Source of the DNA: Clostridia bacterium
GTDB lineage: Bacteria; Bacillota; Clostridia; Oscillospirales; CAG-272
Direction of reading: 5' to 3'
NCBI GenBank assembly: GCA_017466685.1
Contig: JAFTTS010000051.1
Coordinates: 1-48,154 of the forward strand
DNA: 48,154 nt
Shown: piece by piece, positions 27,633 to 35,146 of the stretch
How the letters are laid out: each line of letters opens with the position of its first letter
Position numbering within the stretch: position 1 is the stretch's first letter
Notes under the pieces: generated by a model
What the model was told of the DNA's origin: nothing
What the model saw: only the letters and a program-made list of their open reading frames with translations
Database searches by the model: none
Program-made: the position numbers and the translations under genes

Positions 27633-29384
27633 TCATTTAACGCGAAGCGATTGAACCACCTTCGCATCGGGCGTTACATACGCCGTATAATTTGTGTTAT
27701 AGGTCACAAATCCCGGCTTTGATGCGTTCGGCTTGCGAATATTTCGTATCAACGTGTAGTCAACCGCAACGTTGACACCCTCCGAAGCCTTCGAATAATG
27801 CGCCGCAATCATTGCCGCTTCCGTAAAATCACGCTCGGACGGTTCTTCTCCCTCGGTGAACATCACGCAGTGCGAGCCCGGCTGATTTTTAACGTGAAAC
27901 CAGTAATCCTGCTTCGCTGCAAGACGTGTTGTGAGGTAATCGTTCTGATGATTGTTCTTTCCGCAGAGAATACGGTATCCGCCGCTTGATTTGAACTCCA
28001 TTAACTTCGGCTGCGACATCTTCTTCGGAGAATAGTTTTTCATTCTGGAAGCATAACCCGAACCGTGAAGCTCCTCGCGTATTTCAAGAATGTCACTCTC
28101 GCTTTCGGCACGTGTCAGCGAATCGAAAACCGTGTAAATATACTCAAGCTCCGCTTCGGCAAGCTTGATCTGTTTTGCAAGCTCTACCTCGGCGGTTTTG
28201 GATTTTGCGTATTTCTTGTAATATTTCTGTGCGTTTTGCTGGGGAGTGAGACGCTTGTCAAGCGGTATTTCTATGCCGGGACAGTCATCCTCATAGTAAT
28301 TTTCAAGTGCCGCCGTTTCCATTCCTCGCGAAAGACGGTAAATGTTACCCGTTATAAGATCTCCCCAAAGCTTGTAACGCTCCTTGTCTGCACACGATTC
28401 AAGATCCTGACGTTGGAGCGAAAGCTTCTTTAAAAGTCTCGTTTCGGCATTGGTAAGCAGTCGAAAAATATCGGCAGTACGCTGACGTATACGCTCCGCA
28501 CGGTCACGCAGCGAAAAATATTCATCAAGCAGCTCACCAAACGAATCAAGCCGTTTGACAGTGAAATCCGAACCGTATTCGATCGGCTCAAAGAAAAGAT
28601 ACTCCAAAGGCTTTCCCGAAGCGTCCGATACCAGCCACGGCTCACATTTTTTCTCTGTTATACACCCGACGACATAAGAAAGACTCTGCCACAAACGCCA
28701 GACATCACAGTCATATATCGGCACATCCGAACGTCCCGCGGCACGGCAGACGATCTCACGTGCGGTAATTGCCGCAAAACCGTAAAAATTCGCAAGAATA
28801 AACTTGTCCGCAGGCATATTCTCAGACTGTTCAAACGCCGCACGAAACTCTGCTTCACTAACGGTAAGCGGTGACATTTTCTTCTGCTCCGGCGGCAGCT
28901 CATACGGGAATCCCGGCAGGATCTGACGTACATTGCTCGTCGCAAGATCGATTATCTTCAGTGCGCTTATAACCTTTTTTTCGGCGTTAAGCAGTATTAT
29001 ATTGCTGTATTTTCCCATCGTTTCGGTGACGAGATATTTCTTCGCTTCAAACCCAAGCTCGTCGTAACAATCGAAACCGAACTCAACCGCACGCTCAAAG
29101 CCGAGCTGTGTCACCGAGGATATACGTGAACCCGTCAGGTGCTTACGGAGCAGCATACAAAACATCGGCGGTGTCATGGGATTTTCCTTGACGGCAGATG
29201 TGATATTAAAATGCGGATTGTTAGTGCCCGATGAAAGCGAAAGACGCATATTTTCGCGTCCGAGGTGTAACAGTAACACGATCTCATCCTTTTCGGGCTG
29301 TGTAACCTTTTCAACACGTGCACCAAGTATCCGCTCATTAAGCTCGTTTACAATTGCGCCGACCATTCCTGCGTCAAATGCCAT
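27633..29384 (-). CDS. rqcH: Rqc2/NEMF homolog RqcH (NFACT family)
   Basis: Binds stalled 50S-peptidyl-tRNA complexes and recruits tRNA-Ala to add C-terminal alanine tails that mark the chain for degradation. The 583 residues show an N-terminal NFACT-N domain (start MAFDAGMVGAIVNELN), PPMFCMLLRKHLTGSRI, a coiled-coil middle, and a C-terminal NFACT-R domain with NNHQNDYLTTRLAA, PGSHCVMF and KPGFVTYNTN. The residue pair corresponding to the Asp-Arg of Bacillus RqcH reads Glu-Arg here (GFERAVEF). Older annotations call this a fibronectin-binding protein. A GGAGG site is 6 bases upstream; it follows the GNAT gene by 11 bases. Confidence 0.94.
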   Translation of the reverse strand: MAFDAGMVGAIVNELNERILGARVEKVTQPEKDEIVLLLHLGRENMRLSLSSGTNNPHFNITSAVKENPMTPPMFCMLLRKHLTGSRISSVTQLGFERAVEFGFDCYDELGFEAKKYLVTETMGKYSNIILLNAEKKVISALKIIDLATSNVRQILPGFPYELPPEQKKMSPLTVSEAEFRAAFEQSENMPADKFILANFYGFAAITAREIVCRAAGRSDVPIYDCDVWRLWQSLSYVVGCITEKKCEPWLVSDASGKPLEYLFFEPIEYGSDFTVKRLDSFGELLDEYFSLRDRAERIRQRTADIFRLLTNAETRLLKKLSLQRQDLESCADKERYKLWGDLITGNIYRLSRGMETAALENYYEDDCPGIEIPLDKRLTPQQNAQKYYKKYAKSKTAEVELAKQIKLAEAELEYIYTVFDSLTRAESESDILEIREELHGSGYASRMKNYSPKKMSQPKLMEFKSSGGYRILCGKNNHQNDYLTTRLAAKQDYWFHVKNQPGSHCVMFTEGEEPSERDFTEAAMIAAHYSKASEGVNVAVDYTLIRNIRKPNASKPGFVTYNTNYTAYVTPDAKVVQSLRVK

Positions 29385-29395
29385 AATTTCCTCCG

Positions 29396-30082
29396 TTATT
29401 CCATAAAACCGACTATATAAAATTTACGTGAAGTTTCCTCTCCGCCAAGACCTTTAACAAGACGTGCAGAGGCTGTATTTTTTGAAGCATACTCATATAT
29501 TGCAGTATGCCCAAGTCGCGTGAGTTCATTAACAAGCGCAGAAATACACGCCCGTCCGTAACCACAGCGACGGTGTTTTTCTGCCGTATCAACGCCGATC
29601 TCCACCTCTCGCGGCGTTTCCTCCGTTATAGGCTCACCGGTGTTCGCAACGGCGACAATATCGTTACCGACCACAGCCGCATAAATGATGTAACCGTCCC
29701 CGATAAGTCCGTCAATATCGGTGTCTGTGAGGTCGTTATATTCCTCGCTTCCCGTCAGTTTGCGAACCATCGGGTGACATTCACCGCAGACACATTTTAG
29801 CTTACAATTTATATAAAAATCCTCCGAATCGGGACTCAACGAAAAGCCGTACGATTCAAGAAATTCACCGAAAGCATTCACCGCAAAGGATATAGCCTCA
29901 TCCGAAAAAAGCACTTCCACACTCTCGCCGAATCGCTCGATAAGCTTTGTAACGATCGCCTCTGCCGACGGATAATATTCAACTGTCGCATTATTTTCCG
30001 AAACGGTTATCTCAAGCGGCACCGCAACCTCTCCGATTTCAAGCCAACTCTCATCGCGAGGAACGAGAATAAATTCAAGCAA
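29396..30082 (-). CDS. GNAT family N-acetyltransferase
   Basis: The C-terminal half is a GNAT fold: the acetyl-CoA loop is HRRCGYGRA (pattern RxxGxG/A), preceded by the beta strand REVEIGVDTAEK and followed by NTASARLVKGLGG. The N-terminal 110 residues are not recognisable. The substrate is unknown. The start is a TTG at 30082 with GGAGG 9 bases upstream; no ATG in the region has a comparable site. It is co-transcribed with rqcH behind a TTGACA-17-TAAAAT promoter. Confidence 0.82.
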   Translation of the reverse strand: MLEFILVPRDESWLEIGEVAVPLEITVSENNATVEYYPSAEAIVTKLIERFGESVEVLFSDEAISFAVNAFGEFLESYGFSLSPDSEDFYINCKLKCVCGECHPMVRKLTGSEEYNDLTDTDIDGLIGDGYIIYAAVVGNDIVAVANTGEPITEETPREVEIGVDTAEKHRRCGYGRACISALVNELTRLGHTAIYEYASKNTASARLVKGLGGEETSRKFYIVGFME

Positions 30083-30116
30083 GTCCGAAGTCCTCCAAGT
30101 ATATCATATTATATCC

Positions 30117-30145
30117 ATTTTACAGCATGGCATAAAATTTGTCAA
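30117..30145 (-). promoter_or_regulatory. Promoter of GNAT-rqcH
   Basis: Minus strand TTGACA (30140-30145), a 17-base spacer and TAAAAT (30117-30122). A possible second -10 (TATAAT) lies a few bases further downstream. Confidence 0.7.
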
Positions 30146-30161
30146 GTGGCATAAAGGCTTA

Positions 30162-30196
30162 AAATAAAAAACACCTGCCGTCGCAAAAACAGCAGG
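30162..30196 (-). terminator. Terminator of rpmF
   Basis: CCTGCTG and CGGCAGG pair on the minus strand (plus-strand 30190-30196 and 30174-30180, one G-U), followed by TGTTTTTTATTTT. Confidence 0.85.
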
Positions 30197-30207
30197 CATT
30201 TTTTAAC

Positions 30208-30387
30208 TTAGTCAACGTTGATGACTTGTTCACCCTTGTAGGTTCCGCAAGCTCTGCAAACTCTGTGTGCGAGGTTGTATTCACCGCACTTAGGGCACTT
30301 TGTCATACCCGGCATTTCGAGCTTCCAAACGTTAGATCTTCTCTTATCGCGTCTCGCACTGGAGACTTTCTTCTTCGGTACTGCCAT
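30208..30387 (-). CDS. rpmF: 50S ribosomal protein L32
   Basis: Hand translation gives 59 residues starting MAVPKKKVSSARRDKRR and containing a zinc ribbon CPKC (31-34) ... CRAC (44-47), the cysteine-containing form of L32. It binds the 50S subunit. The ATG is preceded by AAGGAGGTG. It has its own promoter, overlapping the end of the DUF177 gene, and a terminator. The DUF177-rpmF order is conserved across many bacteria. Confidence 0.97.
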   Translation of the reverse strand: MAVPKKKVSSARRDKRRSNVWKLEMPGMTKCPKCGEYNLAHRVCRACGTYKGEQVINVD

Positions 30388-30421
30388 TTCACGACACCTC
30401 CTTAACTGTATAACACTTTAT

Positions 30422-30450
30422 ATTATACATCAATTATTTTTATTTTTCAA
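30422..30450 (-). promoter_or_regulatory. Promoter of rpmF
   Basis: Minus strand TTGAAA (30445-30450), a 17-base spacer and TATAAT (30422-30427). The -35 lies inside the last codons of the DUF177 gene. Confidence 0.8.
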
Positions 30451-30967
30451 GTAGTTTTTGCAAAATTGCGAGTCTCGGATCAATTTCTTTTGTAGGACAG
30501 CCACATTCGCCCTCGTTAAGATCCTTTCCGCACTTCGGACATAAGCCCTTACAGTCATCACTGCAAAGCTCCTTCATCGGGAACTCCATAAGTAACTGCT
30601 CTGCCGCAACAGAATCGAGCTCAAGCATACCGTCAACTATCTGAATATAGTCATCGGCTTCGTCCTCGCTCGTGTTGACAAGCTCACCGCGGTTCACGAC
30701 CGTACGCTCAAATGTCACCTCAAAGTCTCTCTCAAGGGGCTTTAAGCAGCGTGCACATTCGGCACTGTATGAAACGCTCACCGTTGCAGTAAGTCCGATA
30801 TAACCGCCCATATTAACGATTTCACCGTTCACATGAGCAGGCTTTGAAAAAACCACACCGTCGATATTCGTGTCAAAGCCGAAGTCCTTTTCGGTTAATG
30901 AAAAGTCATAATCAAGAGCCAATTTTGCAACCTCTCCCGAGAGAACAGTACGCATATCTATTGCCAT
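30440..30967 (-). CDS. yceD: DUF177 (YceD family) protein
   Basis: YceD/DUF177 proteins are linked to 23S rRNA accumulation and 50S maturation and almost always precede rpmF, as here. Visible features are SAECARCLKPLERDFEV in the middle and a C-terminal Cys-rich segment CSDDCKGLCPKCGKDL ending CGCPTKEIDPRLAIL. The frame extends to GTG 30994, but ATG 30967 has GGAGGT 6 bases upstream and is preferred (175 residues). Confidence 0.9.
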   Translation of the reverse strand: MAIDMRTVLSGEVAKLALDYDFSLTEKDFGFDTNIDGVVFSKPAHVNGEIVNMGGYIGLTATVSVSYSAECARCLKPLERDFEVTFERTVVNRGELVNTSEDEADDYIQIVDGMLELDSVAAEQLLMEFPMKELCSDDCKGLCPKCGKDLNEGECGCPTKEIDPRLAILQKLLEK

Positions 30968-31011
30968 GATTACACCTCCGTTTTCACCTGACACAAAGTA
31001 GCAACTAATTA

Positions 31012-31040
31012 ATTATATATTATTTTATTCGATTTGTCAA
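31012..31040 (-). promoter_or_regulatory. Promoter of the DUF177 gene
   Basis: Perfect minus-strand TTGACA (31035-31040), a 17-base spacer and TATAAT (31012-31017), about 45 bases before the preferred ATG. Confidence 0.85.
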
Positions 31041-31068
31041 TAGTTATAGAAAAATAATCTAAATTTGT

Positions 31069-31665
31069 TCAAATTGACCTGCGTCCCTCAAGAGCACGCA
31101 TCAGCGTCACCTCATCGGCATATTCAAGCTCACCGCCGACGGGTATACCGTAAGCAAGACGTGAAACCTTGATGCCAAGCGGCTTTATAAGCTTGGTTAA
31201 GTACATCGCCGTAGCTTCGCCCTCAACCGTGGGATTTGTTGCGATAATGACCTCGTTTACCTCCTCGGTGAGACGTGTCATCAGCTCACGTATACGCAGC
31301 TTGTCGGGCCCGATTCCGTCCATTGGGGATATCGCACCGTGGAGCACGTGATAAACACCGCCGAACTCCTTGACCTTTTCAAGCGACATAACAGCCTTTG
31401 CATCCTCAACGACACAAATCACCGAACGGTCACGCTCGGAGTCGGCACAAACGGGACAAAGCTCACCGTCTGAAAAGTTCTGACAAACCGCACAGGTACG
31501 CACATTAGCCTTTGCACCGCGAACCGCCTCGGCAAAAGCTTCAGCCTCCTCAGCCGAAAACTCAAGAACCGAAAAAGCCAGACGCACCGCAGTTTTCTTG
31601 CCGATACCGGGCAATTTGCGAAACTGCTCGATCAGCTTTTCAAGCGGAAGAATATACTCCGCCAT
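31069..31665 (-). CDS. recR: Recombination mediator RecR
   Basis: With RecO and RecF it loads RecA at gaps. The 198 residues contain the helix-hairpin-helix RKLPGIGKKTAVRLAF, a zinc finger CAVC ... CPVC, a Toprim domain (VICVVEDAKAVMSLEK) and the C-terminal Walker-B-like region. It starts 5 bases after ybaB and has no clear ribosome binding site of its own, so translation is probably coupled to ybaB. Gene order matches the Bacillus dnaX-yaaK-recR locus. Confidence 0.96.
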   Translation of the reverse strand: MAEYILPLEKLIEQFRKLPGIGKKTAVRLAFSVLEFSAEEAEAFAEAVRGAKANVRTCAVCQNFSDGELCPVCADSERDRSVICVVEDAKAVMSLEKVKEFGGVYHVLHGAISPMDGIGPDKLRIRELMTRLTEEVNEVIIATNPTVEGEATAMYLTKLIKPLGIKVSRLAYGIPVGGELEYADEVTLMRALEGRRSI

Positions 31666-31670
31666 AGGTT

Positions 31671-32018
31671 TTAAAACAGACCGGGCATACTGATATCGCC
31701 GGTGATCTTCTGCATTTCGGAAGCGCTGTCCGATTCAACCTTCTTGATAGCCTCGTTAACAGCCGCAACAAGCAGATCGGAAAGGGTTTCAATATCGTCG
31801 GGATCAACGATCTCGGGCTTGATATCGATGGAGAGGATCTCTTTCTTTCCGTTTATCTTAACGGCAACAACTCCGCCGCCGGCAGATACGTCATATTCGC
31901 GTGCTTCAAGCTCCTCCTGCTTTGCCGCCATATCCTCCTGCATCTTCTGAGCCTGTCTGATCATTGCGTTCATATTCTGAGGGCCGCCGCCCATTCCCTT
32001 GGGTAAACGTGCTTTCAT
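31671..32018 (-). CDS. ybaB: YbaB/EbfC family nucleoid-associated protein
   Basis: Small DNA-binding protein of 115 residues. The N-terminus is rich in Met and Gly (KGMGGGPQNMNAMIRQAQKM), followed by the family core VKINGKKEILSIDIKPEIVDPDD and a C-terminal helix. AAAGGAT lies well placed before the ATG. It lies between dnaX and recR, the usual position. Confidence 0.95.
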   Translation of the reverse strand: MKARLPKGMGGGPQNMNAMIRQAQKMQEDMAAKQEELEAREYDVSAGGGVVAVKINGKKEILSIDIKPEIVDPDDIETLSDLLVAAVNEAIKKVESDSASEMQKITGDISMPGLF

Positions 32019-32043
32019 TGTTGTTAATATCCTTTCAATGTAA

Positions 32044-33639
32044 TTATTTTACTTCATCGGCAGTGCGAGCAAGGTCGTCAAATGCCGTATTGGTGTCCTC
32101 TTTTTTCTCGGGAGCATATTCAAGCTTCACCGAGCTTGTATTAAGCCGTCCGTCCTCGAATGTGTTGAGTATTTCAAACATAGAGGCGAACATATTGGTG
32201 ATTATCGTGAGCGCCATTGTGTTGCTTGTGCGAATGTGGATCAGCTCGTCCGTATTAACGGTGAAACCCTTTGCCGATTCGCGAAGGAGTGTTCCGAGCA
32301 TGATGTCACGCTCACAGCATTTTTCAACAAAATCAGCCCAGTAAGGAAGCTGACGGTACTCTTTTTTAGTCGGTGCCGCTTGCGTCGGTTCATCGGCTTT
32401 CACAGATGCTTCTTCTTTCGGGGATGAAACAGGTTTGCTTTCAACCGTTTTTGGTGTCGGCTCATACGAAGCTGTCTCACTTCTGTAAGCACCCGATTTG
32501 AGCTTATCTTCAAGTGCGGTGATACGTGAAGCAAGAGCCTCGTTTGTAACCGAAAAACGCTCGTCACACATACGGACCAGTGTCATTTCCGCAATAAGCC
32601 GCTTCGAGCTTGCTGATATACGCATTGAAGCAAGAGCCTCGTCGAGAAGCTTCCCGTGATAAATAAGCGTTTCCACGGCAAAACGTCCCGAAATTTCCAT
32701 AAGCTCGGCATACTGACGCTCGGAAAGATCAAGATATTCACGTGAGTTTTTCGTGGTCTTGACAACGAGCATATCGCGGTAAAATGCGATAAGATCCTGC
32801 CATAAAACCGAAAGATCCTTGCTCGACATGAACATTTTACCGACCTCGTCAAAGATCGTGTCGTAGTCCTTGTCGCAAACTGCCTCGAGCAGCTTAAGTA
32901 CAACGTCACGTCCGCCCGTACCTGCAATTTCCTCAACCACAGCGGTTGTTACAGGCTTGTTTTCACCCGAACAAAGCTCAAGCAGTGATATTGCGTCACG
33001 CATACCGCCCTGTGCAAGATGAGCAAGCATGAACGCCGCCTCGTGATCGAGCGTGATTCCCTCTTCTTTGGCGATATATTCGAGTCTTTCTGCAATGACC
33101 TCGCTCGCAATACGGCGAAAGTCAAAACGCTGACAGCGTGAGAGTATAGTTGCCGGAATCTTCTGAAGCTCGGTTGTCGCGAGGATGAACATAACGTGCG
33201 CCGGCGGTTCCTCGAGTGTTTTTAAAAGCGCATTGAACGCACTCGGCGAGAGCATGTGCACCTCGTCAATAATGTAAACCTTTTTAGTAAGCTCGGCAGG
33301 CAGATATTCAACCTCGTCGCGGATCTGACGGATATCGTCAACGCCATTATTTGATGCCGCATCCATTTCGATGATATCGATACAACTGCTCTTCGCGGCT
33401 GCAAGACAAGCCTCACATTTGCCGCAAGGGTTGCCTCTGTCCGGCGATTTACAGTTTACTGCCTTGGCAAGAATTTTAGCGCAAGTGGTTTTACCGGTAC
33501 CGCGTGAACCCGTAAAAAGATAGGCGTGTGAGGTTTTGCCGTTTTCGACACCGTAGCGCAAAATTGCGGTTATGTGATCCTGACCGCAAACATCGGAAAA
33601 AGTCTGCGGACGCCATTTTCTGTAAAGTGCCTGATGCAA
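32044..33639 (-). CDS. dnaX: DNA polymerase III gamma/tau subunit
   Basis: Clamp-loader ATPase of the replicative polymerase. The N-terminus YRKWRPQTFSDVCGQ is diagnostic; Walker A is GSRGTGKTT, a zinc module has cysteines in CKSPDRGNPCGKCEAC, and the DExH-like box is IIDEVHMLS. The region after about residue 375 is low-complexity and then a tau-like C-terminus. The start is TTG at 33639, with AGGA 9 bases upstream and the fixed HQALYRKW context; no suitable ATG exists. It lies just downstream of the SRP RNA, as in Bacillus subtilis (scr-dnaX). Confidence 0.96.
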   Translation of the reverse strand: MHQALYRKWRPQTFSDVCGQDHITAILRYGVENGKTSHAYLFTGSRGTGKTTCAKILAKAVNCKSPDRGNPCGKCEACLAAAKSSCIDIIEMDAASNNGVDDIRQIRDEVEYLPAELTKKVYIIDEVHMLSPSAFNALLKTLEEPPAHVMFILATTELQKIPATILSRCQRFDFRRIASEVIAERLEYIAKEEGITLDHEAAFMLAHLAQGGMRDAISLLELCSGENKPVTTAVVEEIAGTGGRDVVLKLLEAVCDKDYDTIFDEVGKMFMSSKDLSVLWQDLIAFYRDMLVVKTTKNSREYLDLSERQYAELMEISGRFAVETLIYHGKLLDEALASMRISASSKRLIAEMTLVRMCDERFSVTNEALASRITALEDKLKSGAYRSETASYEPTPKTVESKPVSSPKEEASVKADEPTQAAPTKKEYRQLPYWADFVEKCCERDIMLGTLLRESAKGFTVNTDELIHIRTSNTMALTIITNMFASMFEILNTFEDGRLNTSSVKLEYAPEKKEDTNTAFDDLARTADEVK

Positions 33640-33665
33640 TTCTCCACGTCCTCTCTAAAAAATGT

Positions 33666-33972
33666 GACAAGCTGTAAAATAAGACCATACACCAAAAACT
33701 CGAACTGCCCTTATGTGCGTGAACGGCGGAATATGCTCGGGACAGGCAACCTCGCGGCACATCGAAGTAACCGTTTAATGCTGCTTGGTTCCCCACCTGA
33801 CATGGTTCACAGCCTCCGATTGCGCGAGACCCATCCGTCAACACATAAGACCCGACGTGCAGACCACACAAAGTCAGCCCTTATTAAAGGAAGTCCACCC
33901 CTGCTGTAGCGGATTGCAGGTACAAGGCACCGCTAATTCCCCGGCTGGTATGGCCTTATTTTACAGCTTGTC
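33666..33972 (-). ncRNA. ffs: Signal recognition particle RNA, large bacterial type
   Basis: About 307 bases. The two ends are complementary: GACAAGCTGTAAAATAAG (33666-33683) pairs with 33955-33972. The domain IV core on the minus strand is GUCAGG (33796-33801), UGG, the GGAA tetraloop (33789-33792), CCA, AGCAGC (33780-33785). The flanking loop strands match the SRP consensus, while the three closing pairs are UGG/CCA instead of the common UCC/GGA, a covarying change. The length and the Alu-like 5' half fit the Firmicute 6S-like scRNA. It partners Ffh and, through it, FtsY. Confidence 0.95.
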
Positions 33973-33986
33973 GCTGTTACCAATAT

Positions 33987-34015
33987 ATTATATCAGATTT
34001 TTTTCAATAATGCAA
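33987..34015 (-). promoter_or_regulatory. Promoter of the SRP RNA
   Basis: Minus strand TTGCAT (34010-34015), a 17-base spacer and TATAAT (33987-33992), placing transcription start near 33978, a few bases before the terminal helix. Confidence 0.85.
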
Positions 34016-34092
34016 GAGGGTTTTGCAAATTTACACCTTCGTTATAATTTTAATTTGAATGAATCGGCATTCAGACTCTCCTTCACCGCCAA

Positions 34093-34121
34093 TCTAACTT
34101 CAGACGCGTTAGCGGCGTTTA
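34093..34121 (+). repeat. Short third copy of the hairpin end of the 27-kb repeat
   Basis: TCTAACTTCAG-ACGCGTTAGCGGC-GTTTA matches the outer end of the inverted-repeat arms at 27009 and 27583 (CTAACTTCAG, a CGC...GCGGC core, GTTT). It is in the same orientation as the left arm, only about 29 bases long, and its last three bases are the stop codon of the OGG-type glycosylase gene. Confidence 0.65.
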
Positions 34122-35027
34122 CGCATTATACCTTTCATAATAAAATAAATACTGCTGTGCAATACCGGCGTACTTGCCGAGCGCGGAAATATCCAGCCCG
34201 TCGGGATAATACTTCGCAAGCACTCTCTTGATCCAGACATCGATCGGAAACGCCTCTGTTTTGTCAAAGCCGAACAGCATCGCACACGCCGCCACCTTTG
34301 GTCCGACTCCCTTTACAGAACATAACATTTGTGCCGCCATTTCGGGAGATGCCGCAGTGATCGCCGCAAAGTCGAGGTCGCCGTTCACCGCCTTACACGC
34401 CGCATCGTATATGTACTTCGCACGAAATCCCGTCTTGAGATCGAATATCGCCTTTTCTCCCGCTTTAACGAGTGCCTCGGCTGTCGGGAACGAATAATAC
34501 ACCTCACCACCGAAAAATATCGGCTCACCCCATTCGCGGCTCATCGCGGCAATGATCTTCTTGATTCGCGGAATGTTGTTGTTCTGCGAAACGATGAATG
34601 AACAAACCGCTTCCCACGGTTCCTGTCGAAGTATACGAATACCGTCACCGTACTCCATCGCACGCGGCATAATAGTATCACGTCCACCCGTGGCAATTAA
34701 AAAACGCTCGGCTATGTCACGGCGCACCGCGGCATAATCAAGATCAAGCGCGAGATAATGTTTCCAGACCGCTTCATATTCGGGGAGAGTGGTATTGTAT
34801 ATCGTCACCGAATCGGTCGTATCCTGTCCGAGACGGATGTAACGTCCGTAAGCAACACCCTCAAATTCGAAAGTGTGACGCGGCGATTTCACAGGATCGA
34901 AACGGAAACACTGTCCGCAGTCAAAAATCTGTGATATTTTGAAATTATCAAGTCCGTCAATGCGAACGGCAGCAACACCGTCAACGCAAATCTCGGTTAC
35001 ATTCGGCACTAAAGTTGAAATTTTCAT
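34119..35027 (-). CDS. ogg: 8-oxoguanine DNA glycosylase (OGG1 family)
   Basis: Bifunctional glycosylase/lyase that excises 8-oxoguanine. The N-terminal domain shows FDCGQCFRF, the core contains EAVCSFIVSQNNNIPRIKKII, the helix-hairpin-helix is VKGVGPKVAACAMLFGF, and the catalytic aspartate lies in FPIDVWIKR. The lysine of GFRAKYI is the expected Schiff-base residue. The 302 residues fit bacterial OGG/DNA-3-methyladenine glycosylase-like proteins. GGAG precedes the ATG. The promoter overlaps that of the divergent DUF6062 gene. Confidence 0.93.
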   Translation of the reverse strand: MKISTLVPNVTEICVDGVAAVRIDGLDNFKISQIFDCGQCFRFDPVKSPRHTFEFEGVAYGRYIRLGQDTTDSVTIYNTTLPEYEAVWKHYLALDLDYAAVRRDIAERFLIATGGRDTIMPRAMEYGDGIRILRQEPWEAVCSFIVSQNNNIPRIKKIIAAMSREWGEPIFFGGEVYYSFPTAEALVKAGEKAIFDLKTGFRAKYIYDAACKAVNGDLDFAAITAASPEMAAQMLCSVKGVGPKVAACAMLFGFDKTEAFPIDVWIKRVLAKYYPDGLDISALGKYAGIAQQYLFYYERYNA

Positions 35028-35057
35028 AAAAATCTCCGTAAATTAATAAAATAACGC

Positions 35058-35086
35058 TTGCTTTATTTTTATTATAAAGGTATAAT
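35058..35086 (+). promoter_or_regulatory. Promoter of the DUF6062-mtnA-aldolase operon
   Basis: TTGCTT (35058-35063), a 17-base spacer and TATAAT (35081-35086), about 60 bases before the start codon. It overlaps the opposing ogg promoter. Confidence 0.75.
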
Positions 35087-35099
35087 ATTAATAAATCAA
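35071..35099 (-). promoter_or_regulatory. Promoter of ogg
   Basis: Minus strand TTGATT (35094-35099), a 17-base spacer and TATAAT (35071-35076). The two opposing promoters share 35071-35086, so polymerase binding at one should exclude the other. Confidence 0.72.
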
Positions 35100-35146
35100 G
35101 TGTGCGATGTAAAAATCGATATATCAGGATCAAGGAGACTCACCAT

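Noticed and set aside
27213..27667. ORFs of 123 (+) and 114 (-) codons through the inverted repeat
   Set aside because: They start or end inside repeat arms, one reads into the rqcH terminator and gene end, and the two arms differ by indels that break any shared frame. Better explained as non-coding repeat.
33491..34231. ORFs of 111-148 codons on both strands over the SRP RNA
   Set aside because: The region is a structured RNA with consensus core and complementary ends; coding potential is accidental.
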